Shown here in pieces: positions 1-7,342 of a stretch of DNA of 49,109 nt. The notes beneath the pieces are model-generated. The model was given only the letters and a program-made list of their open reading frames with translations. It was not told the origin of the DNA and did no database searches. Source of the DNA: Dokdonia sinensis (lineage in GTDB: Bacteria > Bacteroidota > Bacteroidia > Flavobacteriales > Flavobacteriaceae). Within the stretch, counting starts at the first letter, position 1. Each line of letters starts with the position of its first letter. The DNA is taken from NCBI RefSeq assembly GCF_003688895.1, contig NZ_REFV01000020.1, forward strand, positions 1-49,109, written 5' to 3'. The translations under genes and the position numbers were made by a program.

Positions 1-258
1 TTGATCTAAATGATGCAAGCGGAGAGTACTTCAAAACTTTGATTTGCTAAATTCCCCAACCTCTCGATTGAGCCCTAATTTTCTTATTTTATGGAGCATT
101 GCGGCCGAAGGTAATTGACCATCAACGTGAGTATAAAGCTAAGTTACCATTTTTATTCCATTCACATCTCAAAAAAGGCGCGTTATCAAATGGTTTTGTA
201 AATTAGCCCGGAATCAATACATGGGTGCGTTATCGAAAGTTTTAAGGGTTTTCAACGT
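1..258. other. Non-coding left edge upstream of the recombinase
   Basis: I see no convincing gene here. The stretch holds two copies of an 8-mer GCGTTATC (about 179-186 and 227-234) just before the recombinase. They could be recombinase-related or chance. The reading frame of the recombinase runs back open to a TAA at 199-201 but offers no ATG or GTG in that interval. Confidence 0.4.
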
Positions 259-1068
259 TTGTTAATAATTAAACGGTATGCCGAGAGTACAGTTAGCTCT
301 TATATAGGTTTACTACAAAGATTTCAACAGCATATAGGTTTTCATAGATCCATAAATGACCTTACAAATAAGGAATTGTATAATGAAATTTTAAAATTTA
401 TAGAGCAAACTAAATATTCCTATTCTTCCCAAAAACAACTTTTAAGTGCCATACACCTTTTCCTGTCAGAGATTCATAAAAGAAGTTTAGACTTGACACC
501 AGTCTATCCCGTTAGAAGACCCAAATCACTTCCCTTGATTTTATCTGCTCAGCAAGTAAGGGCTATATTAGACGGTTTGTCTAATGAGAAGCACAAAGCA
601 ATGTTAGCCACAATTTATGCGTTGGGATTACGTAGCGGAGAACTTACAAATTTAAAATTAGACCATATTCTAAAAGACTCAAAGCTTATCCATATAAAAG
701 CTGCAAAGGGTAATAAAGACCGTATCCTGCCACTACCAGAAAGCTTACGAGAAATATGGAAGCCTTACTACAAAAAGTATAAACCTAAGGAATATCTCTT
801 TGAAGGTCAGAAAGGTGGGAAATATACATCAAATAGTCTTTTATTGGTCTTTAAGAAAGCGTGTAAAAATGCTGGGGTACCTTCAGGACATACGGTGCAT
901 AGTTTGAGACACGCCTATGCTACACACTTATTTGATAGGGGTACAGATATAAGAATGATCCAAAAGCTTTTGGGTCACGATAACATCAAGACAACCCTCA
1001 TTTACACCCAAGTCTCAAAACGTTCTATGACTGAGATAAAAAGTCCCCTAGACGATCTTGGTTTATAG
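259..1068 (+). CDS. Tyrosine-type site-specific recombinase (XerC/phage-integrase-like)
   Basis: This protein should cut and rejoin DNA through a 3'-phosphotyrosine intermediate. The 269 residues contain a SAM-like core-binding N-domain (about 3-84) and a catalytic domain (about 95-265). All six catalytic positions are visible: R125, K150, H214 and R217 (HSLRH), H240 (LLGH) and the nucleophile Y249. The only possible start after the upstream stop at 199-201 is TTG at 259. The frame before it encodes residues resembling the usual family N-terminus, so the 5' end may be eroded or may use a rare start. The end (SPLDDL) resembles stand-alone integrases often found with Bacteroidota mobile elements. 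No partner transposase or clear attachment site is present. It is convergent with the photolyase gene. Confidence 0.85.
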   Translation: MLIIKRYAESTVSSYIGLLQRFQQHIGFHRSINDLTNKELYNEILKFIEQTKYSYSSQKQLLSAIHLFLSEIHKRSLDLTPVYPVRRPKSLPLILSAQQVRAILDGLSNEKHKAMLATIYALGLRSGELTNLKLDHILKDSKLIHIKAAKGNKDRILPLPESLREIWKPYYKKYKPKEYLFEGQKGGKYTSNSLLLVFKKACKNAGVPSGHTVHSLRHAYATHLFDRGTDIRMIQKLLGHDNIKTTLIYTQVSKRSMTEIKSPLDDLGL

Positions 1069-1118
1069 GAAATAATAAATTAGTAGCCTGTCGTAATTGA
1101 TGGTATTCATTAGGAGAA

Positions 1119-2435
1119 TTAACTCACAGCCTCTTTATAGACTTTAAGACAACGCTCCCGCGCCTCTTTGTGGTCTACCATTTTTTCCACGTAGTCATCA
1201 GAGTCGTATTCTGGGACAAATTCCTTTATGTACTCGCGCTGTTTATCAAATTTATCTATCTGCGTCATAGGATTAAAAATCCTAAAGTAAGGCGCGGCAT
1301 CTACCCCAGAGCCTGCAGCCCATTGCCAGTTACCCACGTTAGAACTCATCTCATAATCCAGTAATTTTTCGGCAAAATAAGCTTCACCCCAGCGCCAGTC
1401 TATGAGTAAGTGTTTGCACAGGAAGCTAGCCACGAGCATACGTACACGGTTGTGCATAAAACCAGTAGTATTAAGTTCGCGCATTCCAGCATCTACAAAG
1501 GCGTAGCCCGTTTGTCCATTTTTCCACTTTTCAAATTCGTCCTCATTATTGCGCCATTCTATACGATCGTATTTCTTGCGAAAAGCCTCATCTACCGTAC
1601 GAGGATAATGATAGAGAATTTGCATAAAAAATTCCCGCCAGATGAGTTCGCTCCAAAAGACTTCGTTCGTTTCATTTATAGCCTTACGTACCATCTTACG
1701 CACGCTCACAGTGCCAAAACGGAGGTGAGGCCCTAATCGCGAGGTACCATTTTCCTTTGCAGGAAAATTTCGGGTATCTTCATAATTATCTATGAGGGTA
1801 GGAGTGACGGTATAATCAGGTACTTTTAACGACGAAGTTTTAAAACCCATATCGCTTAAGGTGACATTGGGCAAACGCGTATTCTTAATAAGGTTATCGA
1901 GGTATTGGGAAGTGTAGTGCATCTTAAGATGCTCATCTTCGTCAAAAATTTCCTTCCACTTATTTTTATACGGCGTGTATACTACATAGGCGTCTCCGTC
2001 ATTTTTTACGACTTCGTCTTTTTCAAAAATGACTTGGTCTTTATATGTCTTAAAATTGATTTCATTTTCAGAAAGTAATTGTTCTATTGCCCCGTCGCGC
2101 TCCTTAGCATATGGCTCATAGTCGCGATTTGTAAAAACAGTATCGATCTCATATTGACCTATTAAATCTTTGTAAATCGTCTCTGGTTTTCCATAAAACA
2201 TCGCAAGTGAACTGTCATGTTCTGCTTGTAGCTCGTCCCGCATTTTCTGAAGTGTGTCAAAAATGAAGGTCACTCTCGCATCATCTTCGGGTAGTTTATC
2301 TAAAATCTCTTTGTCAAAAATAAAAATAGGTAGCACAGGCAAATCTGCTTTAAGCGCTGCAAGAAACCCGACGTTATCATCGAGTCTTAAGTCTCTTCTA
2401 AACCAGAATATATTTACTTTTTTTTGTTTTGACAT
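1119..2435 (-). CDS. phrB: Deoxyribodipyrimidine photolyase (cryptochrome/photolyase family)
   Basis: This enzyme reverses cyclobutane pyrimidine dimers using blue light and FADH. The 438 residues carry the N-terminal alpha/beta antenna domain (FWFRRDLRLDDN near residue 10) and the C-terminal FAD domain. The latter shows SRLGPHLRFG, the WSELIWREFF stretch, NRVRM and the NWQWAAGSG segment typical of class I CPD photolyases. The C-terminus ends soon after VDHKEARERCL, so there is no cryptochrome tail. It is the last gene of a minus-strand group preceded by an SDR and an SRPBCC protein, but a 228-bp gap with a strong hairpin separates it from them. It may therefore have its own transcript. A 6-4 photolyase or CRY-DASH is less likely. 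Confidence 0.93.
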   Translation of the reverse strand: MSKQKKVNIFWFRRDLRLDDNVGFLAALKADLPVLPIFIFDKEILDKLPEDDARVTFIFDTLQKMRDELQAEHDSSLAMFYGKPETIYKDLIGQYEIDTVFTNRDYEPYAKERDGAIEQLLSENEINFKTYKDQVIFEKDEVVKNDGDAYVVYTPYKNKWKEIFDEDEHLKMHYTSQYLDNLIKNTRLPNVTLSDMGFKTSSLKVPDYTVTPTLIDNYEDTRNFPAKENGTSRLGPHLRFGTVSVRKMVRKAINETNEVFWSELIWREFFMQILYHYPRTVDEAFRKKYDRIEWRNNEDEFEKWKNGQTGYAFVDAGMRELNTTGFMHNRVRMLVASFLCKHLLIDWRWGEAYFAEKLLDYEMSSNVGNWQWAAGSGVDAAPYFRIFNPMTQIDKFDKQREYIKEFVPEYDSDDYVEKMVDHKEARERCLKVYKEAVS

Positions 2436-2465
2436 TTTGAATCTGTTTTTATTTTTAAAAATAAG

Positions 2466-2505
2466 AAATGCCTAATAATCTATGATCAGATGTTATTAGG
2501 CATTT
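2466..2505 (-). terminator. 13-bp perfect stem-loop in front of the photolyase gene
   Basis: AAATGCCTAATAA (2466-2478) pairs perfectly with TTATTAGGCATTT (2493-2505), leaving a 14-nt loop. On the minus strand it lies between the SDR stop and the photolyase start, ending 30 nt before the ATG, and is followed by CTTATTTTT. It could terminate the SDR transcript, act as an attenuator of the photolyase gene, or bind a regulator. Confidence 0.5.
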
Positions 2506-2589
2506 TGATAAAAGCGGATCTGTTTTAGCTTTGAGCTTTGAGCTGCGTAATGCTTGCCTATGCTTAAAGTTATTTAAAGGTCTTGAGTT

Positions 2590-2605
2590 CGCTTTCGCGA
2601 AAGCG
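2590..2605. repeat. Dispersed 16-bp palindrome, perfect copy
   Basis: Exact CGCTTTCGCGAAAGCG. It is intergenic, between the photolyase and SDR genes and 59 bp after the SDR stop. First of 16 related sites in the window. Confidence 0.95.
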
Positions 2606-2663
2606 AATACATAATCCTTCAAAGTTTAAAAACTGAAAACCACATCCGTAAAATTGTGAATTT

Positions 2664-3362
2664 TTAATTTACATTAAGGGTACTCATACCGCCATCTACG
2701 CCTAATACTTGTCCTGTAATCCAGCTACTCTCATCTCCTAAAAGGAAGGCAGCAACACTTGCAATATCTTCAGGTTGTCCCACGCGTTTCATAGGGTGGC
2801 GGGCATCCATCATATCCTTCTTTTTGTCATTGCTCAAGAGCCTTTCTGCTAGAGGTGTATCAGTAAGGGAAGGCGCGATAACATTTACTCTAATCTTTGG
2901 CGCATATTCGGCAGCCAGCGCTTTTGCAAATCCCTCGATGGCACCCTTAGCCGCCGCAACGCTAGTGTGGAAAGGCATCCCAACTTTTACAGCCACGGTA
3001 CTAAAGAACACCATACTCGCTTGGTCAGATTTTTTAAGATGAGCCATAACCTGATGCACTGTTTTTACAAGGCTTAAAAAGTTAAGCTCCATATCTTCCC
3101 TAAAGGTCTCCGTACTCAGCATCTTAAATGGTTTTAGATTTATAGAGCCAGGGCAATATACAAAGCCATCAATGCGCTCTGGTAGCTGACTCAGGTCAAG
3201 TTCATCATTTTCGGCATCATATTCTATATGGTCTACCTCCAGATTACCCAATTTTTCGTTAGTTCTTGAGGCGACATAAATATTATGTTTTTCGTTCAAG
3301 GTTCGGGCAATTTCAAATCCTATCCCGTGGCTTCCGCCTATTAAAAGTATATTCTTTCTCAT
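2664..3362 (-). CDS. Short-chain dehydrogenase/reductase-like protein lacking the catalytic Tyr
   Basis: The 232 residues form a Rossmann-fold SDR with the cofactor loop GGSHGIG (9-15), a PG pair in place of the usual NNAG (71-72), Ser121 and Lys139. In the canonical YxxxK motif the position four before Lys139 is Val135, so the catalytic tyrosine is absent. The surrounding sequence (SVAAAKGAIEGF) is otherwise well conserved, as are the NVIAPS loop after the motif and the C-terminal GQVLGVDGG. The protein probably still binds a dinucleotide, but standard SDR chemistry is doubtful. It starts 1 bp after the SRPBCC gene stops, so the two are surely co-transcribed. Its location by a photolyase suggests a role in light-stress physiology; the substrate is unknown. 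Confidence 0.85.
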   Translation of the reverse strand: MRKNILLIGGSHGIGFEIARTLNEKHNIYVASRTNEKLGNLEVDHIEYDAENDELDLSQLPERIDGFVYCPGSINLKPFKMLSTETFREDMELNFLSLVKTVHQVMAHLKKSDQASMVFFSTVAVKVGMPFHTSVAAAKGAIEGFAKALAAEYAPKIRVNVIAPSLTDTPLAERLLSNDKKKDMMDARHPMKRVGQPEDIASVAAFLLGDESSWITGQVLGVDGGMSTLNVN

Positions 3363-3363
3363 A

Positions 3364-3879
3364 TTATGCTAGTATTTCGTGTTTGTGTTTACCGCTATTT
3401 TCTTCTTCAGTATTATTATGATAAGTCCCAAAAAGTTCTACGAGTTTATGCTTTCGGTATTCAAAAATTTCGTCCAACTTAGGTTTTACTAAAAAGGGAT
3501 GTACCCATTGTCCCAAAATGCCTGCAGGGACCTTATAATCTACAATATCTTCCATCTCTACCCCGCCAGGAATTTCTTTTATAAAATGTTTATGATGCCA
3601 GAGTGCATATGGACCGTAACGTTGTTCGTCTACAAAGAATTTTTTATGTTCTACACTAGTGATTTCTGTAACCCATTTAGTTTTTATCCCCATAATAGGA
3701 GTGACAATATATTGTATGAGTTGTCCAGCATACATAGGTCGGTCTGCTCCAGAAAGGATTTTAAAACCCATGTAATCTGGGGTTATTGTTTTAAGATTTC
3801 TAGGGTCCGATAAAAAGTCCCAAGCTTCGTCTACAGATATAGGAAGATTCTGTTTGGAGTGTAGTGTGTAAATTTTCAT
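3364..3879 (-). CDS. SRPBCC-family ligand-binding protein
   Basis: This 171-residue protein has the START/Bet v1-like SRPBCC pattern: an initial strand (HSKQNLPISVDEAWDFLSDP), a central QYIVTPIMGIKTKWVTEI strand pair, a YGPYALWHHKHF segment and a long C-terminal helix (EIFEYRKHKLVELF). Relatives are often called cell-division inhibitor-like or cyclase/dehydrase proteins, but the ligand is unknown. It is cytoplasmic with no signal peptide. It heads the SRPBCC-SDR pair. A plausible promoter lies just upstream on the minus strand: TACTTTTA at 3885-3892, with TTG 16 bp further up. Confidence 0.8.
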   Translation of the reverse strand: MKIYTLHSKQNLPISVDEAWDFLSDPRNLKTITPDYMGFKILSGADRPMYAGQLIQYIVTPIMGIKTKWVTEITSVEHKKFFVDEQRYGPYALWHHKHFIKEIPGGVEMEDIVDYKVPAGILGQWVHPFLVKPKLDEIFEYRKHKLVELFGTYHNNTEEENSGKHKHEILA

Positions 3880-3884
3880 AAGTA

Positions 3885-3911
3885 TAAAAGTACAATCTAT
3901 TTGTTTAACAA
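3885..3911 (-). promoter_or_regulatory. Possible promoter of the SRPBCC-SDR(-photolyase) group
   Basis: On the minus strand TACTTTTA (3885-3892) matches the Bacteroidota -7 box TAnnTTTG at 7 of 8 positions. TTG (3909-3911) stands 16 bp upstream, slightly closer than the usual 19. The leader would be only a few nt. Confidence 0.35.
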
Positions 3912-3941
3912 TAAAGTGTGATTAGTTAAACAAAACAGAAA

Positions 3942-5057
3942 TTATGATAGTGTTAGCATAATTTCTTTTCCGCCCTGTGCGATAGATTCATAAATCGCCT
4001 CGCAGATAATCATATCCCGTTTTCCCATACTTCCAGGAGCTTTATTTACAGCACCTTTTAAAATGTGCAGGGCAAAATCATCCATTTGCAGTGCTTGCTG
4101 ACTTTGAGGACCGCTATCTATTACGGTTCCATCAGAGGTTTTTCCCCGGATCACTCCGTAAGAATGAGCTTTGTCCAGTTCTATCCAGCCATTCTCGCAA
4201 GATGCAAAAATACGGTCACCTTTAGCATTATGAGAGGTAATGATAGATCCTACGGTGCCGCTCGCAAATTTAAATTGTGCGGTAATTGTCTCATCGGTAT
4301 CATTATAATAACTCGGGTCCGTACTGAACTCCTGCGCAGTAACAGAGATTGGTAGCTCTTGCGCGGCATAAATAATCCCTTGTATCGCATAGACGCCCAT
4401 ATTAAGAAGGGCCCCGCCACCGGCTAGTGATTTGTCCAGTCTCCATTGGTCAGGATTTCCTCGTGACACATAGCCAGCATCTGCTGTTACCACGTGCGGT
4501 TTTCCATATTTCCTAGTAGCAATCATTTCCTTAAACCTGTCTGTCGAGGGTTCAGATTGCATTCTGTATCCTACGCCCAGAGCAACATTTGCATCTGCAC
4601 AGGCATTGATAATGGCATCACACTCTGCTACAGAGACAGCCATAGGCTTCTCACAAATCACGTGTTTGCCAGCTTTTGCAGCACGTATGCAAAAGTCTGC
4701 GTGCATTGCGTTGGGTAGTACGACATATACGATATCTATGTCCTTATTATCCTCTATAGTATCAAAGTCCTCGTAACTATAGCAATTCTTATCAGGGATA
4801 TTATATTTCTCTTTCCATTGTGGGACTTTCTCGGGACTTCCTGTTACAATACCTGCCAGGTGACAATGTTTTGTTTTAAGAAGACCAGGTCCCAGTTGTC
4901 CATTACTATAAGAGCCCAAACCGACTAAAGCAATGCCTAGACTTTTCTTGTTTTGAGGTGTGCAGGCATAGGCCATAGGAATATTACTTGTGAGGGCAAT
5001 GGCTGCGGCGCCCTTTGCAATATTGGAACTGAATTTACGGCGAGTGATGGGTTTCAT
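3942..5057 (-). CDS. Tat-exported Gfo/Idh/MocA-family oxidoreductase
   Basis: This is an NAD(P)-dependent sugar-type oxidoreductase with its cofactor bound before export. Read from the ATG at 5057 it has 371 residues and begins with a twin-arginine signal (TRRKF, then a hydrophobic stretch ending near AYA-C). An in-frame ATG at 5081 adds eight residues. The Rossmann fold follows (ALVGLGSYS), then the CEKPMAV motif with the conserved lysine, and the typical C-terminal sheet domain (GGALLNMGVYAIQGIIYA). It resembles glucose-fructose oxidoreductase-like proteins, but the substrate cannot be named. It stands alone between the light-stress group and aquaporin, both on the same strand. Confidence 0.87.
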   Translation of the reverse strand: MKPITRRKFSSNIAKGAAAIALTSNIPMAYACTPQNKKSLGIALVGLGSYSNGQLGPGLLKTKHCHLAGIVTGSPEKVPQWKEKYNIPDKNCYSYEDFDTIEDNKDIDIVYVVLPNAMHADFCIRAAKAGKHVICEKPMAVSVAECDAIINACADANVALGVGYRMQSEPSTDRFKEMIATRKYGKPHVVTADAGYVSRGNPDQWRLDKSLAGGGALLNMGVYAIQGIIYAAQELPISVTAQEFSTDPSYYNDTDETITAQFKFASGTVGSIITSHNAKGDRIFASCENGWIELDKAHSYGVIRGKTSDGTVIDSGPQSQQALQMDDFALHILKGAVNKAPGSMGKRDMIICEAIYESIAQGGKEIMLTLS

Positions 5058-5137
5058 AGGTAACAGTCTGTTAATTAGCATAGAAAGTTACAGAAAAACA
5101 AGTCTCGGTCGCTTGTTATAAATGTTAGAATTCACTT

Positions 5138-5157
5138 AAAATCACTTTAGTGATTTT
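5138..5157 (-). terminator. Hairpin overlapping the aquaporin stop
   Basis: AAAATCACT (5138-5146) pairs with AGTGATTTT (5149-5157) around a minimal loop. On the minus strand it begins in the aquaporin stop codon and ends in TTTT. Likely a terminator, though the U-run is short. Confidence 0.5.
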
Positions 5158-5825
5158 TAGCATCCCTCATCACAACATTGTTCGTCCTTTACTAGCTTAC
5201 AACTCACAACGGCGAGAAGCGCACCTATAAAAGGAGCGGTAAGATATAGCCATAAGTCCTGTAAATTTCCAGAAAGTAAGGCGGGTCCAAGTGAGCGCGC
5301 AGGATTCATAGAGGCTCTGGTCATAGGGCCTGCAAACATTGCTTCTAAGAGTACAACGCTACCTACGGCAATACCTGCTATAATTCCAATTTCCTTTGCT
5401 CCAGTAGAGACGTTTATGATAACAAGCATTAGAAAAAACGTGAGTAGCAATTCTAAAACAAATGCTCGATAGGGTTCAAAACCTTCGGCTACTAGCGTAG
5501 CGCCCAGCTCCTCACTTGCGGGAAACAGAAACAACAAGATGCTACTAGCGATTATCGCGCCTATACATTGTGCCATAACATACTTAGGTACCTCGCGCCA
5601 CGAGAATTTTTTTGCGTAAGCAAAGGCTACAGTTACCGCAGGATTAAAGTGCGCCCCAGAAATATCACCAAAGGCATAAATCATTGCCATCACAATAAGT
5701 CCCCACGTAATAGCAACTCCAGGATGAGTAACAGCACCTCCCGTAATTTCATTTATGGTCATTGCTCCTGTACCACAGAAAACCATTGCAAAGGTTCCGA
5801 TAACTTCGGCGATGTAGCGTTTCAT
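5157..5825 (-). CDS. MIP/aquaporin family channel with Cys-rich C-terminus
   Basis: This is an inner-membrane channel for water, glycerol or neutral metalloids. It has six hydrophobic segments and both half-helix signatures, HFNPAVT and SMNPARS. I chose the ATG at 5825 (start MKRYIAEV, 222 residues) rather than the in-frame ATG at 5843. A perfect -7 box (TATCTTTG on the minus strand, 5841-5848) overlaps that upstream codon. The C-terminus is DEQCCDEGC, three cysteines in the last six residues, which is unusual for an aquaporin and suggests metal or metalloid sensing. However, no arsR or other ars gene is nearby. Substrate is undecided between water/glycerol and metalloid. Confidence 0.9.
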   Translation of the reverse strand: MKRYIAEVIGTFAMVFCGTGAMTINEITGGAVTHPGVAITWGLIVMAMIYAFGDISGAHFNPAVTVAFAYAKKFSWREVPKYVMAQCIGAIIASSILLFLFPASEELGATLVAEGFEPYRAFVLELLLTFFLMLVIINVSTGAKEIGIIAGIAVGSVVLLEAMFAGPMTRASMNPARSLGPALLSGNLQDLWLYLTAPFIGALLAVVSCKLVKDEQCCDEGC

Positions 5826-5840
5826 TCGTTTAAATTTCAG

Positions 5841-5848
5841 CAAAGATA
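5841..5848 (-). promoter_or_regulatory. -7 box of the aquaporin gene
   Basis: On the minus strand this reads TATCTTTG, a full match to TAnnTTTG. It lies 15 bp before the ATG at 5825 and overlaps the alternative ATG at 5843, so it decides the start. No TTG is found at the usual distance. Confidence 0.45.
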
Positions 5849-5897
5849 CAAGCTGCTATATTAAGGTTTTGTTAACAATTAGCAGATTTGTTAATGC

Positions 5898-5905
5898 TAT
5901 TTTTG
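5898..5905 (+). promoter_or_regulatory. -7 box of the DUF2911 gene
   Basis: TATTTTTG is a full match to TAnnTTTG and faces away from the aquaporin promoter. Transcription would begin near 5912, putting the 5918-5933 palindrome at the very 5' end of the mRNA. No well-spaced TTG is seen. Confidence 0.4.
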
Positions 5906-5917
5906 TGGGTATGGGTG

Positions 5918-5933
5918 CGCTTTCGCGAAAGCG
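5918..5933. repeat. Dispersed 16-bp palindrome, perfect copy (5' leader)
   Basis: Exact CGCTTTCGCGAAAGCG, 38 bp before the DUF2911 start and 13 bp after its predicted -7 box, so it is probably transcribed and able to fold as a leader hairpin. Confidence 0.95.
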
Positions 5934-5971
5934 GAATAACATTCACCATCAAACCTTTAAAACACAATACA

Positions 5972-6817
5972 ATGAAAAAATTACTTTTAGTTGCTTTTGT
6001 AGCCCTATGTACTGTAGGTGCTCAAGCACAAATCAAAACACCAGCACCGTCTCCATTCCAGAAAATGGAACAGGTAGTTGGACTGACTGACGTTACTGTA
6101 GCGTATTCTCGCCCTGGGATGCGTGACAGGACCATTTTTGGCGATTTAGTTCCTTATGGTGCAATGTGGCGTACTGGAGCAAATGCAAACACAACTATCG
6201 AATTTTCTACTCCTGTAACAATAGGAGGTAAGGAAGTAAAAGCTGGAAAGTACGCTATTTTTACAAAGCCTATGGAAGATAGCTGGGAAGTTTACTTTTA
6301 CAGCGATTCTGATAACTGGGGAACTCCTAGTACATGGGATGACAGCAAAGTAGCTGCAGTAGTAAAGGCAGATGTTATTAATCTTCCTATGGGAGTAGAG
6401 ACTTTTACAATCTCTATAGATGACCTAACAACAGACTCGGCTAATCTTGGGATCATGTGGAGCGATACTTATGTAGCGGTACCATTTAAAACACCAGCAA
6501 ACGAGACTGTAATGGCACAGATCAAGAAAACAATGGCTGGACCAGCTGCTGGAGACTATTATGCAGCTGCAGTTTATCTAGGTTCTAATGATGTAGATGT
6601 AAAACTTGCAAAAGAATATATGGACAAGGCAATGGAAATGACTCCAGAACCTAAGTTCTGGCAACTACGCCAGCAATCATTAATTCTTGCAAAAAATGGA
6701 GATAAAAAAGGAGCAATAGAAGCTGCAAAAAAATCTCTTACAGGTGCAAAGGCCGCAGGAAATATGGATTATGTAAAAATGAACGAAGATTCTCTTAAGG
6801 AGTGGGGAGTTAAGTAA
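5972..6817 (+). CDS. Secreted DUF2911 protein
   Basis: This 281-residue protein starts at the ATG at 5972, which begins a clean signal peptide (MKKLLLVAFVALCTVGAQAQ). The open frame extends upstream to 5888, but that part crosses the promoter and the palindrome and is not protein-like. The DUF2911 core is clear: VAYSRPGMRDR, the VPYGAMWRTGANA motif, GKEVKAGKYAIFTKP, and a WEVYFY strand. The C-terminal third (from about residue 205) is helical and TPR-like. Proteins of this family are periplasmic or surface-exposed in Bacteroidota; no biochemical function is established. It is monocistronic, with a shared terminator after it. Confidence 0.9.
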   Translation: MKKLLLVAFVALCTVGAQAQIKTPAPSPFQKMEQVVGLTDVTVAYSRPGMRDRTIFGDLVPYGAMWRTGANANTTIEFSTPVTIGGKEVKAGKYAIFTKPMEDSWEVYFYSDSDNWGTPSTWDDSKVAAVVKADVINLPMGVETFTISIDDLTTDSANLGIMWSDTYVAVPFKTPANETVMAQIKKTMAGPAAGDYYAAAVYLGSNDVDVKLAKEYMDKAMEMTPEPKFWQLRQQSLILAKNGDKKGAIEAAKKSLTGAKAAGNMDYVKMNEDSLKEWGVK

Positions 6818-6840
6818 TCTGCTTACTTTTATAGCAACAA

Positions 6841-6870
6841 GAAACGCCTGCAATTAGTTGCGGGCGTTTC
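6841..6870. terminator. Bidirectional terminator between convergent genes
   Basis: GAAACGCCTGCAA (6841-6853) pairs with TTGCGGGCGTTTC (6858-6870) with one G-U type mismatch and a 4-nt loop. It sits between the DUF2911 gene and the minus-strand small membrane gene that ends at 6875, serving both. Confidence 0.8.
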
Positions 6871-6874
6871 CTAT

Positions 6875-7342
6875 TTATATCGTTTTTACTTGCTCAATGA
6901 CTTTGATAATTTCTGGCCCGTTTTTAGTACCTACAAAAAACTCATCGTATTTATTATGTGTTTTAATAAGTAGGGCGGGACCAGGTCTTGTATTTAAAAA
7001 TGTACCCTGTGAACCCCAACGATATCCTATACCAGCGTACCAAGGTAGCTTTACAATCTCGGCCGTACTAAGGTCTAAGTCTTTAATGAGGACTCGCTTC
7101 TTAATCCACCCTACACCAAAACTTGCTAGCGCGTAGTGCTCGGTAACTGTAATCGTTAATTTGTAAAAGGGCAAAGACAAAAGCCCGAAAAAAATGAAAA
7201 TAAAAAACCCCACCTCAATGGGCGCAGGTTTGCTTCCCCAGCCCATATAAGCTGCAAGTAATACCAACGCGGCAATTCCCATCATTAGTAAGGGGAACCA
7301 ATACATGGACTGTGTTTCTTTATATAAGATGCTTTCTTTCAA
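6875..7342 (-). CDS. Small membrane protein, possible bacterial PH-like domain
   Basis: The 155 residues begin with two membrane helices (about 14-34 and 42-60, separated by a short GWGSKPAPIE loop). A soluble beta-rich domain of about 95 residues follows, containing TVTEHYALASFGVGWIKKRV and ending in a helix (GPEIIKVIEQV). This order resembles bacterial PH-type membrane proteins of unknown function; I do not recognise a specific family. Its start overlaps the stop of the oxidoreductase gene by 4 bp, so it is the last gene of the PIG-L/symporter operon. The terminator at 6841-6870 follows it. Confidence 0.7.
   Translation of the reverse strand: MKESILYKETQSMYWFPLLMMGIAALVLLAAYMGWGSKPAPIEVGFFIFIFFGLLSLPFYKLTITVTEHYALASFGVGWIKKRVLIKDLDLSTAEIVKLPWYAGIGYRWGSQGTFLNTRPGPALLIKTHNKYDEFFVGTKNGPEIIKVIEQVKTI

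Noticed and set aside
179-234. GCGTTATC pair as integron attC or attI sites
   Set aside because: The core does not match GTTRRRY and no inverse core or hairpin pairs with it.
1410-1736. A 108-codon frame opposite the photolyase gene
   Set aside because: It is the antisense shadow of conserved photolyase codons and encodes no recognisable protein.
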